The translations under genes were made by a program, and so were the position numbers. Below, piece by piece: positions 1 through 32,119 of a DNA stretch of 64,000 nucleotides. The stretch is from Chloranthus sessilifolius. Its lineage: Eukaryota; Streptophyta; Magnoliopsida; Chloranthales; Chloranthaceae. The stretch is taken from assembly GCA_021018995.1 (NCBI GenBank), contig CM037588.1:36391000-36454999 (forward strand), in the 5' to 3' direction. The first letter of the stretch is position 1, and the number at the start of each line of letters is the position of its first letter. Under the pieces are notes generated by a model that was not told the origin of the DNA, made no database searches, and saw nothing but the letters and a program-made list of their open reading frames with translations.

Positions 1-2365
1 ATTGGCATTCCAGCCTTGGTAAAACTATTGAAACTCGCCCTGATCTAATATAGAGATTCGACCATGCTCAAAAGGGGACCCGAGAGCTCACCCTATGATT
101 AAGGCATCAATATAAACAGCAAAAAGAGAAAAACCAAAAAAGATTTTTGTAAATATATAATAGATTTCCCTTTTCCATTTACAACTGTATAATGCTTACA
201 CCACATCCCAGAAAAATAATTGGTGTGATATTTTAGCTTTCTTTTTACAATAACATAGAAAAAAAGCAAAAACATAAATAAAATATATATATCCCAAAAA
301 TATGTGTGTATCTGAATAGGGGTTTCTTACGCCCCTTCCTGTGAATCTAATATGTGCAAAATGATATATGTACAGGAGGGAATCAACGACCCCAGCTCAC
401 GCTTCAAGGCACTAATCTCCGCGTGAAAACCATCCTCTCGGATATTCCACTCAGTCTTCCAACGATAATGAAGGCTCTTATACAACTTTCGAGAAGCATC
501 GGTATCCCCAAGAGTGATATTCAAGGCACCTTCCGAATGAAGGACCTCACACACAGTTGTGCCAGCTCTGGTCTCTGCTACCTCTGCTCTAACTTTCTCT
601 TGTGCCAAAAGCTCTTGTAGGACCCTCTTCTCATCAGTCAGCAGCTGTTGTTTTATAATTAGGGGTGTCAGAGGATGTGCTGATTTATTATGTGGTGTTG
701 GAAAAAAATTAAAATCAAAGTAAAACAGTGAATAAAAGTGATATGGTGAAAATAGCAATCCTAAAACATCCTAAGCCTGCAAGATCCAAGGCTATTGTAG
801 CAAGTTTTGATAAGTAAGAGTTTGTCCCACTGAGAAATTGATCTAGAACCCAAAATGGGCTATAATAGTAGGCCTCCAGATCTAGATACAGATCTGACAA
901 TCCTAAAGAAAGGGAGTCGGGTGTCACGACTACACTAAATTAACCCTAACAAAAGAGAAATAAAGTACAACCCTATCCTAGAGTTAATGCAGTAATATAA
1001 CTCAGATTTAGACTGTCTCTGCAGTGGTCCTTGCTGAGATGCTATTAATAACCTCAACAAGGTAGAAGAATCCAATTTAACCCATGCCATTTGGGGTGCT
1101 CTTAGGGTTATACATTGTCCACTCAAATAGTCACAAAGTATCCGATAGAGTCTTTCATATCCCATTGATTAAACTAGAAATGCTAACCTAATCCAAAGGA
1201 GTAAACTGATCATTTCCCCAACCAATGAACCAGATCATGCCATGAATATTATTGTAGACACTATGTAATGTCAGTGCTACAAACTCTCCAGATCTGTGCA
1301 CAGATCTGACTGACAACCATAGGTATCCCAACTCATAAATTTCTAAGTGCTTTGCTAAGGCCAACGGCTCAATGTGCCCACACAAAGGATCAGTAATAGG
1401 TTGAATAAGGATTTAGATTCAACTGGTCATTGCTATAAAAGGCCTGCAATGATTCAGCCTCAAGCTACAATTACTATAGAGAAATCAAATCTAACATCTG
1501 ATAGCGGTCAAGTAAAACAGAGGAGAGTCAGTTCCTGTAAAAACCTCTTCACAAGACTCTAGAAGCTCATGTGCAGAGGAGACGAATCCTTCTCAGACAT
1601 GTGGCTGGATACCACCTTAGGGTTATACTCTGTCCACTCAAATGGTCACAGGGTATCCGATAGGTTTGTCCATTCCACAGAGATCTGAGAAAGAACATAT
1701 AAACTACTGCTGCCACCATGGAGTCCTAGGGCTACGAGCTCTCTAGATTTGGCTACAGATCCGGCTTGCTATCCATGGGTCTATTAAACCAAGGGAAATC
1801 AGATGGTAAATAATAAATCTACTAGAAACTGAATGGGCTAGTCCCAAAGCATGGATCCTATAGACATCTAAGGAAACCATAAGATCTATAGATTTAATTA
1901 GTCATTAAAACAACAATCCATTGATAAAAGCAAAACTTACAATGAACTGTCTCAAGGCTGCAGCCTATACACAACTGCTCATCCAAAAGATCGCAATGTA
2001 TACAAAGCCTATTATAAAACTAAAATAAAACTAAACCTAGCTGCTTTTAAAAGGATTAGCCAGCCAATGCTGGGCTAAGAGAGAAGAAAAATAAGAAAAA
2101 GAGATGATCAAACCCTAATCGTAGCTTGCTGGAGCTGTCAGTCGATAGAGGATGAAGGAAAGATGAAAATACTAAACTCTAAGTACAGCTTATATACTCT
2201 GTCCATAAGACCTTGGCTCAAAAGAGATTAACCCTAATTTTTCAAGCAGACATGGCACTATTACAATCCTTGAATGCCTTGAGATGTGTGCCTAAAAATT
2301 TGTGCCTTGGGAAGTGTGCCCTAACCTTGAAAAATTCCTAAAAGGTCCTTGAGTTAAAACTGAGA
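1..2365. other. Unclassified repeat-like intergenic DNA
   Basis: No gene is recognised here. A minus-strand open frame at 327-758 has a coiled-coil-like stretch rich in E, A, L, K and R (around LAQEKVRAEVAETRAG) such as occurs in plant retroelement gag and mobile-domain proteins, but no diagnostic motif. A stretch of about 50 bases around 1107-1160 recurs at 1618-1672 (both contain 'tagggttata', 'gtccactcaaat' and 'gtatccgatag'), so part of the region is internally repeated. It lies downstream of the CPR 3' end. Decayed transposable-element sequence is my inference. Confidence 0.3.
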
Positions 2366-2935
2366 AGTGGAGAGCCCGAGCTTCGCGGGGCTAGCATCAG
2401 CATTAATTCACTCGCACATTGGCAGAGCCTTCGTGGAGGAGCATTTGGCGTAGGAGGATTATTCACTCGTGCGATAGATTCTCAGTTGATCGCGTAGCTG
2501 CTTTGCGCTGCAATGTTGTCACAATGGTGATTTGGAATGCCTAGATTTCTCCTGTAGTAGAGCTTCAGAAGTTCTCTCTCATTGGATACTTGCGCAGGTA
2601 GGCTCTTGTGCTCACATAGTAATTGGTTAGGCTTTAGAGTGTGCGAGAGCTATGCGAGAAAACTTCTGGGCGTCTCTCTCTTCTAGGGCTTCGCGAGAAC
2701 TCCACAAGGTGATAAATTATTCTTTATGCATATGGACTCGCTATGTTCTGCGCGCGACCGCTTTAAGGCTCGATCTCCGGGAGAGCTTCGTGAGCACAGA
2801 TCCTGAGGGTTTTAAGAGGCGAGATCTTTACGATTTCTTTATAGCTCTCCTCTTGACTGCACGTCCTATCTACGCGAGGGCAGCTTCCACTGCATCCTTA
2901 GCTCCGCGAGGGAGCTCCTCAGCTCTGTGAGGTGA
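2366..2935. other. GC-richer block with repeated cgcgag motifs
   Basis: This block is clearly richer in G and C than its surroundings and repeats short words such as 'cgcgag', 'gagagctt' and 'agctctg'. A 92-residue open frame (2652-2930, +) runs through it but matches nothing I know, and its arginine and serine richness follows from base composition. It may be an LTR or leader fragment of an old element. No function is proposed. Confidence 0.25.
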
Positions 2936-5900
2936 GTCTTTTGATCCTCTGATGCATTGCACTTGTTGCTGTTGCAGCTTCCTCTATTCTCAGCTAACTT
3001 CTTTCATCTGCTATACTGTTGGTCAATGATGACTAACAAATGAGTAACAATGGTGAGCATACCAGGGTGTTCCATTAGGCTTTGGCTCAGCTATCATCAT
3101 TGCATATTTTCTTTCTCTTCTTTGGATCAATAAGCAGGGATTTTGTATTAAGCTGCACAGTTTATTGCTAACTACAAAACACACTTAACAAATGATTATT
3201 AGTGAGCTTTAAGATCCAGCAAAGGCTAGGTTAAGAGGTAAAAGTGGTACTTTTCAGTGAATAACATACCCCCAAACCTAATCTTTGCTAGTCCCTGAGC
3301 AAAGGAGAAATTAAAAAAACTACTCTATGAATTGAAATGCCACTTTCGTAGGGAGCACGGATACATTTAGCTTATGCATCAAGCCTTTTAAACCCCTAAG
3401 TGATCCCTAGTGGAGAAGTGAAGTCTCCTAAGGGTTTTCAGTGAAGATACCCACAAACTTCTCAATAAAATAGTTAACAAAAGTGCAAAATTATCAAGTC
3501 AGTTGTCAAGAAATAGAGCATCAGTTCACCTTTGATTCAACAAAAATGTGAGGAATATGAATATAAGATATACACAGACATTTAATCATCATAACTTTTA
3601 CATAGATGCACATCATTTCCAATTAGCTCACAACAAGGGAAGACATCACATGTAGGTTAGTACTAAGCTCATCATTAATTCAAAATTTTGGTTGTAAGCC
3701 ATGTCCAATACATTCAACATCAGATCCAATGCTCACCAGGGCAGACTCTCATAAGGAACTTTGAGGGTTTTCATTTTCTCCCAAGCTCAAGAGTAGTTGC
3801 AGGCCCCAAATGGGTCTGTAATCATGAGCATAGGCAAAGCACTTAAGTTATGGCATCATTGGCTAATCCTTACCATAGAATGGACAACTCTTTGTCTCTA
3901 CATGGCAGCTCATTCAACTTTGGGTCACACGGTCTTTTGACTGGGTTGTAATGTGGCTTATGGGATAGGTTATATAGAATGGAAGATTGAAAAGGGATTC
4001 AGAATTGAGAAATCAATAGGTGAAGGAGGTGATTCATGACTTCACCTTCTTTAGTTTAGCACCTTTCATTTTCTTTTAAATTCTTCATACTTGAAGTGGC
4101 CAGCTTCTTTTCTTGTTTTCAATTTTTCCAATGAACTTTTCCTCTTGACTCCTCTCTTATTCCTCTTCATTATTATTTTTCTTTTTTTTAGATGTATTTT
4201 TATTTTTATTTTTCTGACTTGCCACCTCTTTCCTCAGCTGCTACATTACTAAGCTTTAGGTATCTCTTCTCCATTCACCCAATGTTGATCCTATCTTGTC
4301 CGTCTTCAGCTCCTTCTCCTTTACCTTCTGAATTCTCAGAGTGAGGGTAGGTTTGAATTAGGTCCATAGGTTCAGGTACAAGTACTCAAGTGTATTTTAA
4401 AGAAAATTATAACTTAAGGCTCAAAGGTGTGTGCACAAGGGTTTGGTCTATTTAAGCTCAAACTGTCCAAGAGAAGGCCTTGATCCTTTGCTAGGTGTCA
4501 TGAGTGATGTCAGTTGTTTCAACTTAGAGGTGTCTAACTTCTAGTGAGGGCATTGACTCGGCTAGTCCATAGAGCTAAAAGAATTGCCTCAGTCACTCCT
4601 CAAAGGAAAGAAAAAAAAATTTGTAGGCCCAACTCTCACTAGTTATGGTCTTCCATTAAACTCTTAGGCATGTCCTTACCTTTTTCTCTCTTTGATGATT
4701 TACTAAGCACTGATACAAGTGAATTTTCTTAGTGTTCACATCATGGAAAAGTTAAAATTTAAAAGCTTGTAATGCCTAAAGGTCTGTAAAAAAATTTTAA
4801 TTAAATTTCTCATTTTTTTTATGATTCTTAAGTGAACATGACTCAATTTCTATCTTACTCACTTGATTCTGCTGCACTTAGGTTAACTATTTTAATGGCA
4901 AACCTTGTAACACCCCCAAATCTATGAGGAGCAGTGTCCTTACTGATTCAAAGGTAGATGTGAATGTACAGCATGCTCAAAATAGAGGTATTAAAAGAAA
5001 AAAATATCAGGAAAGAAAAACAGACAACACACAACAAATTCAAGCAATGCCTCTATTTTGAGGAAGGTTGAAACCAAAAAACTTTTATTTGTCATTAAAA
5101 AAGAAAAAATGGTTGAATTAAACTAAAGCGCTGGAAAAATAAATCTAAATCCTCCTACTTTCAGATCCTGGCCGTCAATCAATCTCCTTCAGTTCTCGGA
5201 TATTTATGAAAATTAAAGTACCGTTACACTATATCTAAGCCTTCCAGAATTTAAATCAAAACTAGAATTTTTTTAATATAAATTTGTACTAATCTGCAAC
5301 CTTCCAGAATTTGGGCGTCAATCAAACACTAGAAAATTGAAGATGGAAAAGAAAATACCCGTACACTAATCTTTCAAATTCTACTTTAGGCGTCAATTAA
5401 AATCAAGAACTATCGGATGTTTATAAAGTAGGAAAATGATATAAATAAATCTAAACTAGAAAGCAATAAAAAGATTTTTCATCTCTCAGTCACAGGTGTC
5501 AATTGCTCCTGAGAAACTATAGATACTCTACTCTAATCTTCCATCTTTCGATCACAGTCGTCAATTGCTCTCGAGAAACCTTAGATATCTAAACTAAACT
5601 AAACTAAGGTGATCATCAGGAAACCCAACCTCAATCGTCAATTGATGTTGAGAATTCCTTCGATAGCTTATTCTCGATACCAAGCCCTCATATTTATAGA
5701 TCATAAGGGGTCGATTTACCGTATTAAAATCCTAATAAAAGAAAACTACTAAAAATAAAAGTTTCTTTAAGTTAACAAAACTTCTAATTCTAATCTTCCT
5801 TGCTCTAGATAGTAGATGAGCGCAGGATTCTTCTCCTTAATTTTAGTAGCAGAGATCTTCATGATTTCTTTCACCAATCTTCTCAAATCCGTAAGTTAGC

Positions 5901-6345
5901 AGACTTCTATTTTAAGAGTTGTTTCTATTTCGTGCATGGTGGTATAATCTTCACGTGATCAACAATGGGTCAAGCTTTTATCTATACAATCGTAAGTATG
6001 ATTTCTGCTTTTCTCTTCTATATGATTCCAGCCTCTCGACGATTGTATCTCTTCTTCATGCTTTCCAGTCTTGAGCATCTTTTGTAGAATCGTGAATACA
6101 ATTCCTTCTTTTCTTTCTTCTAATTTCGCTCTCTCGAGGTTACAATTGGATCATAAGCTTTCTCTTTCTGACTTACAGACTGGTCTCAAATATGATTGGG
6201 ATCATATCTTCGTGCGATCGTATTTCTTATTGCTTTTTTAGTTCATTTTGGTAAAGATTAACACTTTGGCTCCATTCTACTTACTGTTCTAAATATCTAC
6301 ATATTAACATCTCATTAGTAATAAACTGGGGTCTAGCATCACTAA
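2936..6345. other. AT-rich non-coding DNA, probably old retroelement remains
   Basis: No supported gene. From 3268 there is a stretch reading 'cccccaaacctaatctttg' followed by a 'ctagtccctgagcaaag' segment; similar text is frequent in the non-coding ends of plant Gypsy elements, which is a recollection and not a search result. From about 5160 to 5660 the motif 'cgtcaatcaa/cgtcaattg' recurs four to six times at irregular spacing next to 'gagaa' words. A possible LTR-like start 'tgtaacacccccaaat' lies at 4907, but no partner end was found. Confidence 0.25.
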
Positions 6346-8753
6346 GTTAAGGGTGGTTAAATAGTAAATTTTATGACTGATCAGGGTGCATCACGTGAGT
6401 CATAATAATAATATATCAAAGCAACTAAAAGAATGAAATAATAAATTCCTATGTATCATAGAGTTCGTATTATACCATAAATGCAAGACCATGATATAGA
6501 CACACTCATATCCTAACATACCTCACCATACCTCATAATTATAATATATCTTATTATTACAACGACATATGCGTCTACATCGCATGAGCATACCTACATA
6601 CTCACAAATCCTACACGACTTATGCTAGAGTCGTTGTTCGAGCCTATCATGTAAGGTTCGTTATAATAGCTTACCACCATAACATAACACCCTCCATAAC
6701 ATACTCATACATCACATTCAGCCTAATGGGGAGAGATGGTCAATCATAACTTATAACATACTCATACTGTCTCTCAAAGACCCGTCTTGACTGTAAGACG
6801 TTGTGGCTCTTACGATGGCTACGTAAGGAACGGCATGTACCGACTTAAGGTTTTAATCTTATACTTGCGGTATCTTATTATCATACTCATAACTTATCTA
6901 ATCTTACACACTCATATCTTAGCATACTCTTACAACTTAATTCTAGGACGAACTATAGTAGGATAACTTCACTAAACCATACTTCTCAAGGAAAAGATTT
7001 CGCGGTAATCTGGATGTACTTCGTGTAGCAGCCCATACTACTATAGTGTTGTTGCATTCATACATGGATGCCTACATTCCAAATTCCACATGACCATAAA
7101 AGAAACCTTAGTACAATTAAGGCCTAAGGGTCGACCCTAATATCATAACTTATATCTTATCCTATTATATTAAAATTCGAGGGAGATAGGATCACCGTAT
7201 ATGTCACCGTATACGAGGTTACACTAAATCCGTACTCACCACACTCGTCATGATGTCTCATACCTCCATGAGTGGAGAGGTATATAAATACGATGTATTT
7301 CTCACTTCGATACTATCTCAGCGAATCACCACGCCCAAGCCTAGGCATGATCTCATACACTCATATACATATAATCTAACCTATCTATAACTTATAAAAC
7401 ATAACTAAGATGGAAGCATAAAACTTATCTCACTAGAGAATAGATTTACATTCAAGATTTTATTATGATTACACGTATATATATTTACATAAGACACTAA
7501 TACAAATATAGAATTGGGTAGTTATTAGTGTGAAATCAAGAATGTGGAGGTCAGAGTTCGATTTTAATGAGAGCAGCGAATTTCTAACTCTTCATGTTAT
7601 CGAAAAGGTCGCGTTAAAGCGATAAAATAGATATATATATATATAATAATTAAATACATAAATAGAAAGATATTATAATTTAAAGTGAGGTAAATCACAA
7701 CCATCGATCGAAACGTTCTTATGATTAGCATGCATTAAAAGTTTTGGTCATGATAAATCGGGGTAGAGTATTTGATACTCCACCAAAAGACATCGATATT
7801 ATGGAACCTTAGACCTCAAGTCGGGTATGAAATTCGAGTCCAAAGCATCGCGGGTTGAGTCTCAATTCAGGTGTACAAAAGAGCACAAAGAAGACATACA
7901 CCAGATAAAAGCATTAACATAGAAATTGTGAAAATTCGATCGGTCGGATTTTTGGAATTGATCGATCGAATTTAAAAAGTGAAATAGCAAAGTCTGTTCA
8001 GACAAAATCGATCGATTGGATTTAGAATCGGTCGATCGAAATTATAAATAAATAAGTCCTTCAATTTGAGTCAAAACCCTTTGATCGGAAATTAAAATCG
8101 ATCGATCAATATCTTACAAAAAATTAGCAATTCGATTGGTATGGAATCGATCGATCAGACATTATAATTGATTGATCGAAATTAAAGTGAATAGGTAATT
8201 CAGTTTTGTCAAGAATCGATCATTTTTCTTTATTAGCAATTTTTATAAAGCGAGTAAAATAGAGTTCATTTATTTAGCTCGTTGATACGCGATCGAGCGT
8301 ACCCTATGCAATGGGATATGAGAAAAACAAAATGGATTGATGGGAAACCACCTTTTGAAACGTGAACGGTAGATCTACGGCGATTAGAGTTGAATAGATT
8401 GACGTCCAACGTGATGGCCCGTCCGAAATTTTTTTTTCCTCCTCTTTGATCTTGATGGTAGAAATAGATTGCAACGGTTCTTGTGAAAGAACACACGAAA
8501 ATTTTTAGGGAAGCAATTGGATAGTTTTAGAAAGAATGAGTTGAGGAGTTGTGACGGCTAGGATTTCTTAAGAGAATAAGAGATGACTAGAGTTTCTCAA
8601 AAGATTAAAATAAGAAAAGAAGAAAAGAGTTACCTACATAAATAGAGTTTTCTAAAAGATGATAGGTTCTGGTGTGGAGCGCAAACACTAAGTACGGTGA
8701 AAAATACCATCTAACACCATTAAAAAGATTTAAGAAAATCTGGGTTTTTACAA
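6346..8753 (-). repeat. Probable solo or partial LTR of an old retroelement
   Basis: About 2.4 kb of AT-rich DNA without coding capacity. Read on the minus strand it begins TGTAAAAACCCAGA (plus-strand end 8753). A block at about 7935-8220 carries many 'cgatcgatcga' and 'atcgatcgat' words, a feature often seen in LTRs of large plant Gypsy elements. No second copy, primer site or coding region is seen, so a solo LTR or fragment is the best guess. The left boundary is not defined, and an 'acgac' after the right end could not be paired. A 76-residue minus-strand frame at 8266-8496 looks like chance. Confidence 0.35.
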
Positions 8754-9154
8754 CGACTTATCGCAACAAAAGACTTGGCAGAACAATGGAGGAAGAGGAA
8801 GAAGATGAAAAATAACACCCAAATAAGTTGGTGAACTTAGCACCCAAATAAGTTGGTGAACTTCAAGATTCACTCATCACCAATCGAATCTTTGATAACA
8901 CTCACAAATTGTCTCTTTTTCTCTTCGCACATGTTTACGTGGGTGAACTCAAAGATTTGATAGGTGGAAATAAAGGTACTCTTTAAAGTTTTGAGTGTGA
9001 TGATCAACTCTAATCAATTGAATCAATTGAACGTAAGAAGCTGTGGAGCCGTGGAACTAAAGAATCCCTTTCATCCAAGGGTCTTAAAATTGATCTAAAA
9101 GGAACCTTTAACAAAGTGACAACCCCAACATGAAGCCAATTGAGCTCACTGAAG
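8754..9154. other. Intergenic DNA with a short tandem duplication
   Basis: No gene is seen. The segment 'cacccaaataagttggtga' occurs twice in tandem near 8817-8862. The rest has no recognisable motif. Confidence 0.35.
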
Positions 9155-9157
9155 CCT

Positions 9158-9306
9158 TACTATAAAACATAAGACTATTAGCGGCAGTCATAAACTGCTG
9201 CTATTAACAAAAATACTGCAGTTAATAGTTTTAATAGTTTTTTTAGTTAATAGCAGCAATTTTTTATAATAAAAAACTGCCATTAATAGTCTTATTTTTT
9301 GTAGTG
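9158..9306. mobile_element. CACTA-type MITE with 3-bp target duplication
   Basis: A 149-bp AT-rich element. Its right end read on the minus strand starts CACTACAAAAAATAAGAC and its left end starts TACTATAAAACATAAGAC. The terminal inverted repeats continue through 'ctattarYggcagt'. The 3-bp target duplication 'cct' is present at 9155-9157 and 9307-9309. CACTA ends with a 3-bp duplication are diagnostic of En/Spm-type elements. It is too short to code for anything and is a non-autonomous derivative. Confidence 0.75.
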
Positions 9307-9309
9307 CCT

Positions 9310-10161
9310 CTGAAATCTGAACCCATCCCAGTGCTCTATTTCTCGCCATGGATCAGTCCAAGTAGCCCTTAGTAGCACCCCATAAATAAAAATAAATAAT
9401 AAAATAAAATAATAATAAAAAAAACCTTTTATTAGAATATTGGAACAACTATCCGATCTATTGACTATTTGAAAAGGAACTAACTCTCCTAACCGTCATT
9501 TAAACACCATCTATGGTGTTTAAACGATCAAACACTATCGATGGTTATGATGTGGATAATCTATACCGTGAAATTGATAGATCATAAGAAGAAGGGCAAT
9601 GGGCTCAAAAATCACATTTTTTGGAGGTTTTAATTATCTGATTTGTAGACGCTAATATTGTCGGTTATTGTTAGTTTTAATGGGTGATATTAAAGTTCGT
9701 CAATCGGATGGTTCACGATCACTTATGGGCATGAGTTTTAGGATAAAACATGTTCTAATGATGGATTGTCACTTGGGCAATTTAAATTGATTACAAATGT
9801 GCGCCAGGTGACATAATGATAAACCATACTTCAAATGTGTACCATGAAAGGCTCTAATTTAGCGGTGTTAGATCGATTAAATGTTAGTTTGGTGTTTACA
9901 TGTCGGTCAAATCCAGATCCATTATCCCATTTGAAAAATATGCACAGTCGCCCATTTTAAGTTGCATAGATATGCTTCAAATTTTAAGGAGGGTAATTTT
10001 GGTGCCCAAGTAACTCCCAAAATATTCCTCAGAAACAAAAAAAGTAGCTCCCAATAAGAGCTATTACTTTGATCAGTGGAACATTTGGCCTAGAGTTGAA
10101 TGGGCTATGATTCTACATGTAGTAGTTATTTATAGTTTATTGGAAATAGAAATTTAAAGAA
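9310..10161. other. Intergenic DNA, nothing recognised
   Basis: No gene, RNA or bounded repeat could be supported here. It contains a short A/T-only tract near 9386-9425. Confidence 0.4.
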
Positions 10162-10232
10162 GCGCATCTGGTGTAGTGGTATCATAGTACCCTCTGACGG
10201 AACTGACCAGGATTTGATTCCGTGGATGCGCA
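10162..10232 (+). tRNA. tRNA-Gly-like sequence with CTG anticodon, probable pseudogene
   Basis: A 71-base cloverleaf candidate. The acceptor stem GCGCATC/GATGCGC pairs perfectly and is followed by A. The D arm contains 'TGGTGTAGTGGTAT', as in plant tRNA-Gly. The anticodon stem is GTACC/GGAAC with one mismatch, and the 7-base loop CTCTGAC puts CTG at the anticodon. The T arm CAGGA-TTTGATT-CCGTG has two mismatches and TTTG in place of the invariant TTCG. The body resembles plant tRNA-Gly(CCC), so the anticodon appears to have changed from a glycine one. A T-run follows within about 20 bases, as expected for Pol III termination. The damaged T arm makes function unlikely. Confidence 0.6.
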
Positions 10233-10475
10233 TATGCATATCGTCATATTTTTTCTTCCTTACCAAATGACACTACTTGTTTTAATTAATTGATAGCAAG
10301 TTCTAATCACACTGTTTGCCACTTTGTTATATTAATAACTAATTAATTAATTAAAAACTGAAATTTGAACCCAAATACCCCAGCCCATTCCTGGCAAACT
10401 AGGGAAAACGATCACTCTTTTTTTCGTTTTTTAATGTGGCACATGATTTTATCATTTGTGAAGACAGATTAATAA

Positions 10476-10874
10476 AGAGGGCTGCTACTAACCCTCACCA
10501 GATATTGAATATCCCCCATTAAGTGGGGCTGCTTTGAATCGGAGATGGAGGTTTTTTTTTTTTTTTTTTTTTTCCAATCTTCTATGCATTTATCTTGAGA
10601 TGATGAGCATATTATCAAACAATATTTTTTTTAATCCACCTAGCACATATCCCAAAAGGTGACCTGGGAACATTATGTGTGTCAAGTGGTCTTTGGGTCA
10701 CTTTCTTGGGGTGTATGTCATGTGAAATTCAAAATTAACTATCTAATGATATGCCCATAATCTGAAGATCACTTGTGTGGTAGATTGGAATGAAAAATGA
10801 TCTCCACCATTAGATACAAAGCAATCAACAATTTTGAGCTTTACTAAATGGGTGAGGGCTGGTAGCAGCCCCCT
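10476..10874. mobile_element. MITE with 24-bp terminal inverted repeats and TAA target duplication
   Basis: The left end AGAGGGCTGCTACTAACCCT (10476 on) and the inverted right end AGGGGGCTGCTACCAGCCCT match over 24 bases with three differences (arms 10476-10499 and 10851-10874). TAA flanks both ends (10473-10475 and 10875-10877), which suggests a PIF/Harbinger-type element. The interior holds a long T tract near 10549-10574 and no coding region. The superfamily is uncertain because the ends are not a canonical Tourist sequence. Confidence 0.6.
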
Positions 10875-11139
10875 TAATTAATTAAGAGCTGAAATTTAGT
10901 CCTAACCCATTCCCAACGAACTTGGAAAACCAGTCACTTTTTAAGAATGTGACACATGAGTTCTTAATGTAAAGACTATGATCTAAAGATTTATGGTATA
11001 AAAAAAAACCACCATTTTTATCAAGTAATTCAAAGCATTAAACACCTTCAAAATAAACACCATAAAATTTTGGAGAATTATGAGATAGACATTAGTTTTA
11101 AAAGCATTTGACTGCGTTGAATCAGATGATGATCTGATT

Positions 11140-11221
11140 CAGAGAGATCTTAAAAGCTATAGTGATTCAAAGAGATCTTAAGAGCTCTCTTAAGAGCTCT
11201 GTAGCTTTTAAGATCTCTCTG
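11140..11221. repeat. 82-bp imperfect palindrome (hairpin)
   Basis: Arms 11140-11162 and 11199-11221 are inverted copies of 23 bases with one mismatch. The 36-base loop itself contains a nested palindrome 'cttaagagctctcttaag'. The transcript could fold into a long hairpin on either strand. It may be the core of a small foldback element or a microRNA-like hairpin; no target or expression can be judged. Confidence 0.6.
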
Positions 11222-11772
11222 CATCACATGATGGAATACCCTATAGTTTGTAAAATCTCTCAATACCAAACCGAAGGCTTTGATGAAGCCACGTCATGTT
11301 GTTTAAAAGGGTGACCTGTTTTTCAAGTTCCCGTTGTGTACCTAGCACTATCAATGCACTAATTCACACTGAAAAGTTCTCTGAGTCACTTCACTTCGGG
11401 AAATGTGTTCCACATTGAATCAACATCTAATCGCCTGATAGGTGGGCCATAACTTCAAGATTAGTTGTGTGAAAGATTATCTCCATTGTTTCATTCAAGA
11501 CAGTTAATGGTTTATAGGGTGACAACCACCTCTTTGCGTAATGTAGAATCTTTGGTTGCAAAAACCCGTCCCCTTGATTTAAATTTTTTATTTCCAAAAA
11601 TGAACTGCAGCAGAGGTCATTTAAACCCGGGTGGGGAGCCGCAAACCCAAATGGATGGTACAAACAAATCTGGTAACATTGATACCAACTTTGCAACAAA
11701 AGCTGCATCACATCACCCTTTGCTCATCAGGACCACTTTTCGAAACACTAGAGTACCTGGTAAGCTTACGAG
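11222..11772. other. Intergenic DNA with overlapping chance frames
   Basis: Open frames of 94-110 codons on both strands overlap here (11427-11797) but share no motif with known proteins and lack conserved-looking composition. Nothing else is recognised. Confidence 0.35.
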
Positions 11773-12124
11773 TAGGTACGGGTGCCGATTCTGTTAACCG
11801 AAGCCGGAAACCATTTGGTTCACTTGTTATTTTAATTTTTCATAACCTAACAAAATTTCTTTTCAGATCCAGGTTCTTTTTTTTTTTTTTTTGAAACCGA
11901 GACCCAAAAATTTCAGTTTTGCCGGTTCAGTTTCATTTTACCTTTTGTATTTCTAAGATATTTGATCAGTTTTCTAATCCTACCTAATTGGTTTTCGGTT
12001 TTCACCATCCAAAACTAAACCAAACCAGAATCGGTTCCATGCGGTCCAAATCAGTTTTTGACCCGGTTCAGTTTGCTCAGTTTTCAGGTCAGGTTCGGGT
12101 TTCGAGTCAAAACTTACACCCCTA
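11773..12124. mobile_element. Degenerate hAT-like non-autonomous element
   Basis: The right end read on the minus strand is TAGGGGTGTAAGTTTTGACT and the left end is TAGGTACGGGTGCCGATT, resembling the TAGGGGTGTAA ends of common plant hAT MITEs. The interior is filled with 'ggttcggtt/aaccgaacc'-type words and a long T tract, as is typical of such elements. A convincing 8-bp target duplication was not found, so the boundaries and class are tentative. Confidence 0.4.
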
Positions 12125-12199
12125 CCGCTAAGTAACAGGTTTCATCCCAGCTTAGGTATCCCAAAAAATAAGAAATAAACAAACTTTGAGGCTTACATT

Positions 12200-12471
12200 A
12201 ATTATTGTACACAATACAAGGTCAATGTCATTAATAAATATCAGTCCATCCACCAAACTAACTACATAATAAAAAATAGCTTATTTTTCAAGAGCTGCGA
12301 AATAAAGATTATAGATTACAATAACAAAATCCTTGTTAGAGAAAAAGAAAAAAGAATTGTAGAGCTAAGTGAGAGCTGAAGAGAATGGGGGCACAAGAAC
12401 GTGCCCCTCCACCTGAAGTTTTTTTCTACAATTTTGTGGCTTCCAATAATATTTGTATCCTTCTATCAAAA
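12200..12471 (-). other. Likely 3' untranslated region of CPR
   Basis: Immediately downstream (minus strand) of the CPR stop codon. The end is not defined: no perfect AATAAA near a clear cleavage site was found, only weaker A-rich words around 12240-12310. Extent is inference. Confidence 0.35.
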
Positions 12472-32064
<19,593 letters not shown>

Positions 32065-32119
32065 CTAATTGCAAGAGAAAAAAAGGTCTGACACGAGTGA
32101 GAAAACAAAGAGAAAGCTA

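Noticed and set aside
327-758. 143-codon minus-strand frame as a host gene
   Set aside because: Only a coiled-coil-like stretch is seen; no recognisable domain or conserved-looking exon border. Left as unclassified.
2652-2930. 92-codon plus-strand frame as a gene
   Set aside because: No motif, composition follows the local GC-rich repeats, and no splice or start context supports it.
11427-11797. Overlapping frames on both strands
   Set aside because: Mutually antisense, no motifs, no family resemblance; chance frames.
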